Under the pieces are notes generated by a model that saw nothing but the letters and a program-made list of their open reading frames with translations, did not search any database and was not told the origin of the DNA. From NCBI GenBank assembly GCA_038380795.1, contig CM076272.1:3902001-3966000 (forward strand): a stretch of 64,000 nucleotides of DNA, given 5' to 3'. Below, in pieces: positions 61,837-64,000 of this stretch. The stretch's first letter is position 1. Each line of letters opens with the position of its first letter. The DNA is from Pyrocephalus nanus (Eukaryota > Chordata > Aves > Passeriformes > Tyrannidae). The position numbers were made by a program, and so were the translations under genes.

Positions 61837-63933
61837 TCAGCGGGGCCGCTGCCGGTAGTTGCCGTTGATCTCCTGCGAGATGGTGACAGCCTCGGCACCC
61901 AGCGGCAGCTTGTCGCTGTACTCGGAGCGCACCTCGAACTCCTCGCCGTTGGCTTTGGATTGCGACTCCGCCATGGAGCTGGTTGCCACGCTCTCCTCTC
62001 GCTCCAGCTCGGGAGCCCCTTCGGCTTCTCTCTGCCTCCTCCACCTGCCTCCTTCTTCATCCTCCTCCTCCTCCTCTTCTTCCTCCACCTCTGCTTCCCC
62101 TACCTCGCTGGGATTGTAGTTCTTCTCAGACTCCAGGTAGGAGACACGGGGGTCAAAGTCAGCGGCCATGTGCTTCTCCATCTGGTCCGGGTTCTGGGCC
62201 TTCATGATGAGCTTGTAGGTCTTCCCTTGGTATTTGGAGAGGAGGTGGCACCACGTGGCCCCCATCAGGGGTAAGGTGGCCAGCACCAGCAGGAAGATGC
62301 TCACCACCACGATGATGATGAGCGAGGGGATCTCTTTTTTGGTGGTGAAGACCACTTGGACCTGGCAGTCCTCTCCGAGGTAGGTGAGGCACACGGAATA
62401 GTTGGTGCCAGGGTTCAAGCCCTGGAACCAGTACGAGTTCACCCCCTCTTCAATCTTGGACCACTGGACCAAGGCGTGGCCCTTGCTGCTCTCCTGGCAC
62501 AGGTAGAGCATCCTGAGGTGGACCTTCTCGGGCTGCGTGTAGGTGGGTGTGAGCTGCACCCGGGCATCGCGCTCTGACACATCCAGAGCGATCACCCCCA
62601 GGTCGAACGTGTGCTGCTTGAAGTCACCGCTCTGGTTGAAGGCGTGATTGGAGATGTACTTGCTGGTTTGTGTGGAGCCACACTTCTTCTCAAAGGCTGG
62701 CAGCTGGAAAGGGATTTGCTCATCTCCCGTGGACTCTGTCCCAGCTGCTAAAGATGGTTGGCTCTGCCGGGTGGGACCAAGGGGTTTGCTCCTCTCATCT
62801 GGTGTGAGCACACTGTTCTTCCCTCCCTTGGCCCCAGGCTTCTTGTCACCCGGCTGTGCTTTACCCCCAAGTGGGTCCCTCCCGGGCTGCAGTGGGTATT
62901 TCTGGGTGCCCGCCACAGCCACATTGACAGAGGTCTGGTTGCTCCCCATTTCATTGGAGGCCAGGCAGGTGTAGGTGCCTTCTTCCCTCTTGCTCAGGTG
63001 GGGAATCACCAACGTGCCATTCTTGAAGACCAAGAAGCGCTCGGGGTCCCGTTTGGACTGGTCTTTCCCAGCGCTCTCCTTCGGGTTCCCATTGAGCTCC
63101 AGGGTTTGGCTGGAGGTGCGGATCTTCCAGCTCACTTCGGGCGGTGGGGTGCCTGTCACGGCGCAGTGCAGTGTCAGGGTGAAGCCATCAAAGAGCTCGG
63201 TGGTGTCCAGGTTGGGGTAATAGGTGAGCTGCACTGTGGGTGAAGCGCACTGCACATCCGGGATCTTCCCCACCGGCACTCCTTGGAGCTGCTCTGGGAG
63301 GGCACAAGTGATGGAGTCCTTCTCAGGGATGGAGATGAGCGTGCTGTCCATCCACTTCTTCAACCATTGGAGCTTGCAGGAGCACTCAAAGGGGTTGTTG
63401 TAGATCTGCAGGTGGGAGAGGGAACTGAGCGAGTCAAAGATCCCCTCAGCAAGGGTGGTGAACTTGTTGTTGTTGATGCGGAGGGACCGGAGGTCCTTCA
63501 GGGTGTGGAAAGCCCCCTGAGGTACCAGAGCCATGTGGTTATTGTTCATCTTGAGCAGCTGGAGAGCGCTGAGGTTGTAGAGGTCCTGCCAGGGGAAGTC
63601 CACGATCTGGTTGTGGCTGATGTCAAGGTTTTTCAGCTGCACCAGGATGGCGAAGGCACCGGGCTCGATGGAGCGGATCTCGTTGTGTGCCAACCAGAGG
63701 GAGGTGACCTGGGTCACTTCCACAAAGGAACGCCGCTGCAGGGAGGTGATCTTGTTGGCCGAGAGGCTGAGGGTGGTCACGTTGGAAGGCAAACCCGTGG
63801 GCACCACTTGGAGATCCTTGTAGGCGCAGTCAGCGAACTGGTGTGCGTACTTGTCCACGCAAGCGCAAGGCTCGGGGCACGCCCGGGCCAAGCCGAGCAG
63901 GGCCACTAGCCACAGGGCCAGCAGCGGGGCCAT
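61837..63933 (-). CDS. ISLR2: ISLR2 (LINX), LRR and Ig transmembrane protein
   Basis: A single coding exon of 698 residues plus TGA; the human protein is about 745. Signal peptide is about residues 1-18, then the LRR N-cap CPEPCACVDKY and five leucine-rich repeats. The LRR C-cap is NPFECSCKLQWLKKW. A C2-type Ig domain ends EEGTYTC. A variable linker leads to a membrane-proximal region with LNPGTNYSVCLTYLGEDC that looks fibronectin-III-like. The transmembrane helix is about 537-561 (SLIIIVVVSIFLLVLATLPL). The cytoplasmic tail is about 137 residues with an acidic run near 610-630 and several tyrosines. The family acts in axon guidance and branching and associates with Trk receptors (family knowledge). 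The ATG lies 6 nt after an AG acceptor (exon start 63939), so a 5' noncoding exon is outside the window. Confidence 0.97.
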   Translation of the reverse strand: MAPLLALWLVALLGLARACPEPCACVDKYAHQFADCAYKDLQVVPTGLPSNVTTLSLSANKITSLQRRSFVEVTQVTSLWLAHNEIRSIEPGAFAILVQLKNLDISHNQIVDFPWQDLYNLSALQLLKMNNNHMALVPQGAFHTLKDLRSLRINNNKFTTLAEGIFDSLSSLSHLQIYNNPFECSCKLQWLKKWMDSTLISIPEKDSITCALPEQLQGVPVGKIPDVQCASPTVQLTYYPNLDTTELFDGFTLTLHCAVTGTPPPEVSWKIRTSSQTLELNGNPKESAGKDQSKRDPERFLVFKNGTLVIPHLSKREEGTYTCLASNEMGSNQTSVNVAVAGTQKYPLQPGRDPLGGKAQPGDKKPGAKGGKNSVLTPDERSKPLGPTRQSQPSLAAGTESTGDEQIPFQLPAFEKKCGSTQTSKYISNHAFNQSGDFKQHTFDLGVIALDVSERDARVQLTPTYTQPEKVHLRMLYLCQESSKGHALVQWSKIEEGVNSYWFQGLNPGTNYSVCLTYLGEDCQVQVVFTTKKEIPSLIIIVVVSIFLLVLATLPLMGATWCHLLSKYQGKTYKLIMKAQNPDQMEKHMAADFDPRVSYLESEKNYNPSEVGEAEVEEEEEEEEDEEGGRWRRQREAEGAPELEREESVATSSMAESQSKANGEEFEVRSEYSDKLPLGAEAVTISQEINGNYRQRPR

Positions 63934-64000
63934 CTCCCCCTGTCAAGGGATACAGGGGGTCTCAGGGCTGCCGGCCCACGTCCCCGACCCGCTCCCGGCC

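Noticed and set aside
63283..63909. 208-codon plus-strand open frame
   Set aside because: Antisense shadow of ISLR2.

Overview
The window reads as avian nuclear DNA. Genes are split by GT-AG introns, there are about ten truncated CR1-type retroposon 3' ends of the kind typical of birds, and gene-rich GC-rich sequence alternates with AT-rich noncoding blocks. The species cannot be named from the sequence. Four protein-coding genes are supported: CCDC33 (minus, 426-29348, 13 exons found, 3' end beyond the window), STRA6 (plus, 38464-49824, 17 coding exons, complete), ISLR (minus, 54565-55815, one coding exon) and ISLR2 (minus, 61837-63933, one coding exon). Read in reverse, this is ISLR2-ISLR-STRA6-CCDC33 with the same relative strands as I recall for human chromosome 15q24, so it is a conserved syntenic block. 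All exons were assembled by eye from reading frame, splice sites and phase; every junction chosen is phase-consistent.

Layout. 1-425: no exon recognised. 426-29348: CCDC33, with a roughly 10 kb intron 3 that holds CR1 pieces and a 101-bp tandem repeat. 29349-38463: noncoding DNA between the divergently transcribed CCDC33 and STRA6. 38464-50650: STRA6 and its 3' UTR. 50650-53330: intergenic. 53330-55823: ISLR with its 3' UTR. 55824-60600: ISLR upstream DNA, a GC-rich stretch near 57 kb and an AT-rich tract near 60 kb. 60605-63939: ISLR2 with a very GC-rich, repetitive 3' UTR.

Roles. STRA6 encodes the membrane receptor that takes retinol from plasma retinol-binding protein. The assembled protein is 673 residues, close to the mammalian length, with all membrane segments and the C-terminal tyrosine motif. 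ISLR (Meflin) and ISLR2 (LINX) are tandem paralogues with leucine-rich repeats and one Ig domain. ISLR ends in a GPI-anchor-like tail; ISLR2 has a transmembrane helix and an acidic cytoplasmic tail. CCDC33 is a C2-domain and coiled-coil protein linked to germ cells and motile cilia; the C2-like part is in the window and the coiled-coil part is not. Apart from STRA6 being retinoid-related, nothing links the four genes functionally.

I found no RNA gene, CRISPR array, bacterial or viral gene, and no clear novel biological system. The most interesting leftovers are sequence-structural: a 115-nt A/C-only tract, a three-copy 101-bp tandem repeat, a regularly spaced triple GATA motif, a paired CTC/GGA purine-pyrimidine tract, a possible in-frame cassette exon in CCDC33, and a degenerate minisatellite in the ISLR2 3' UTR.
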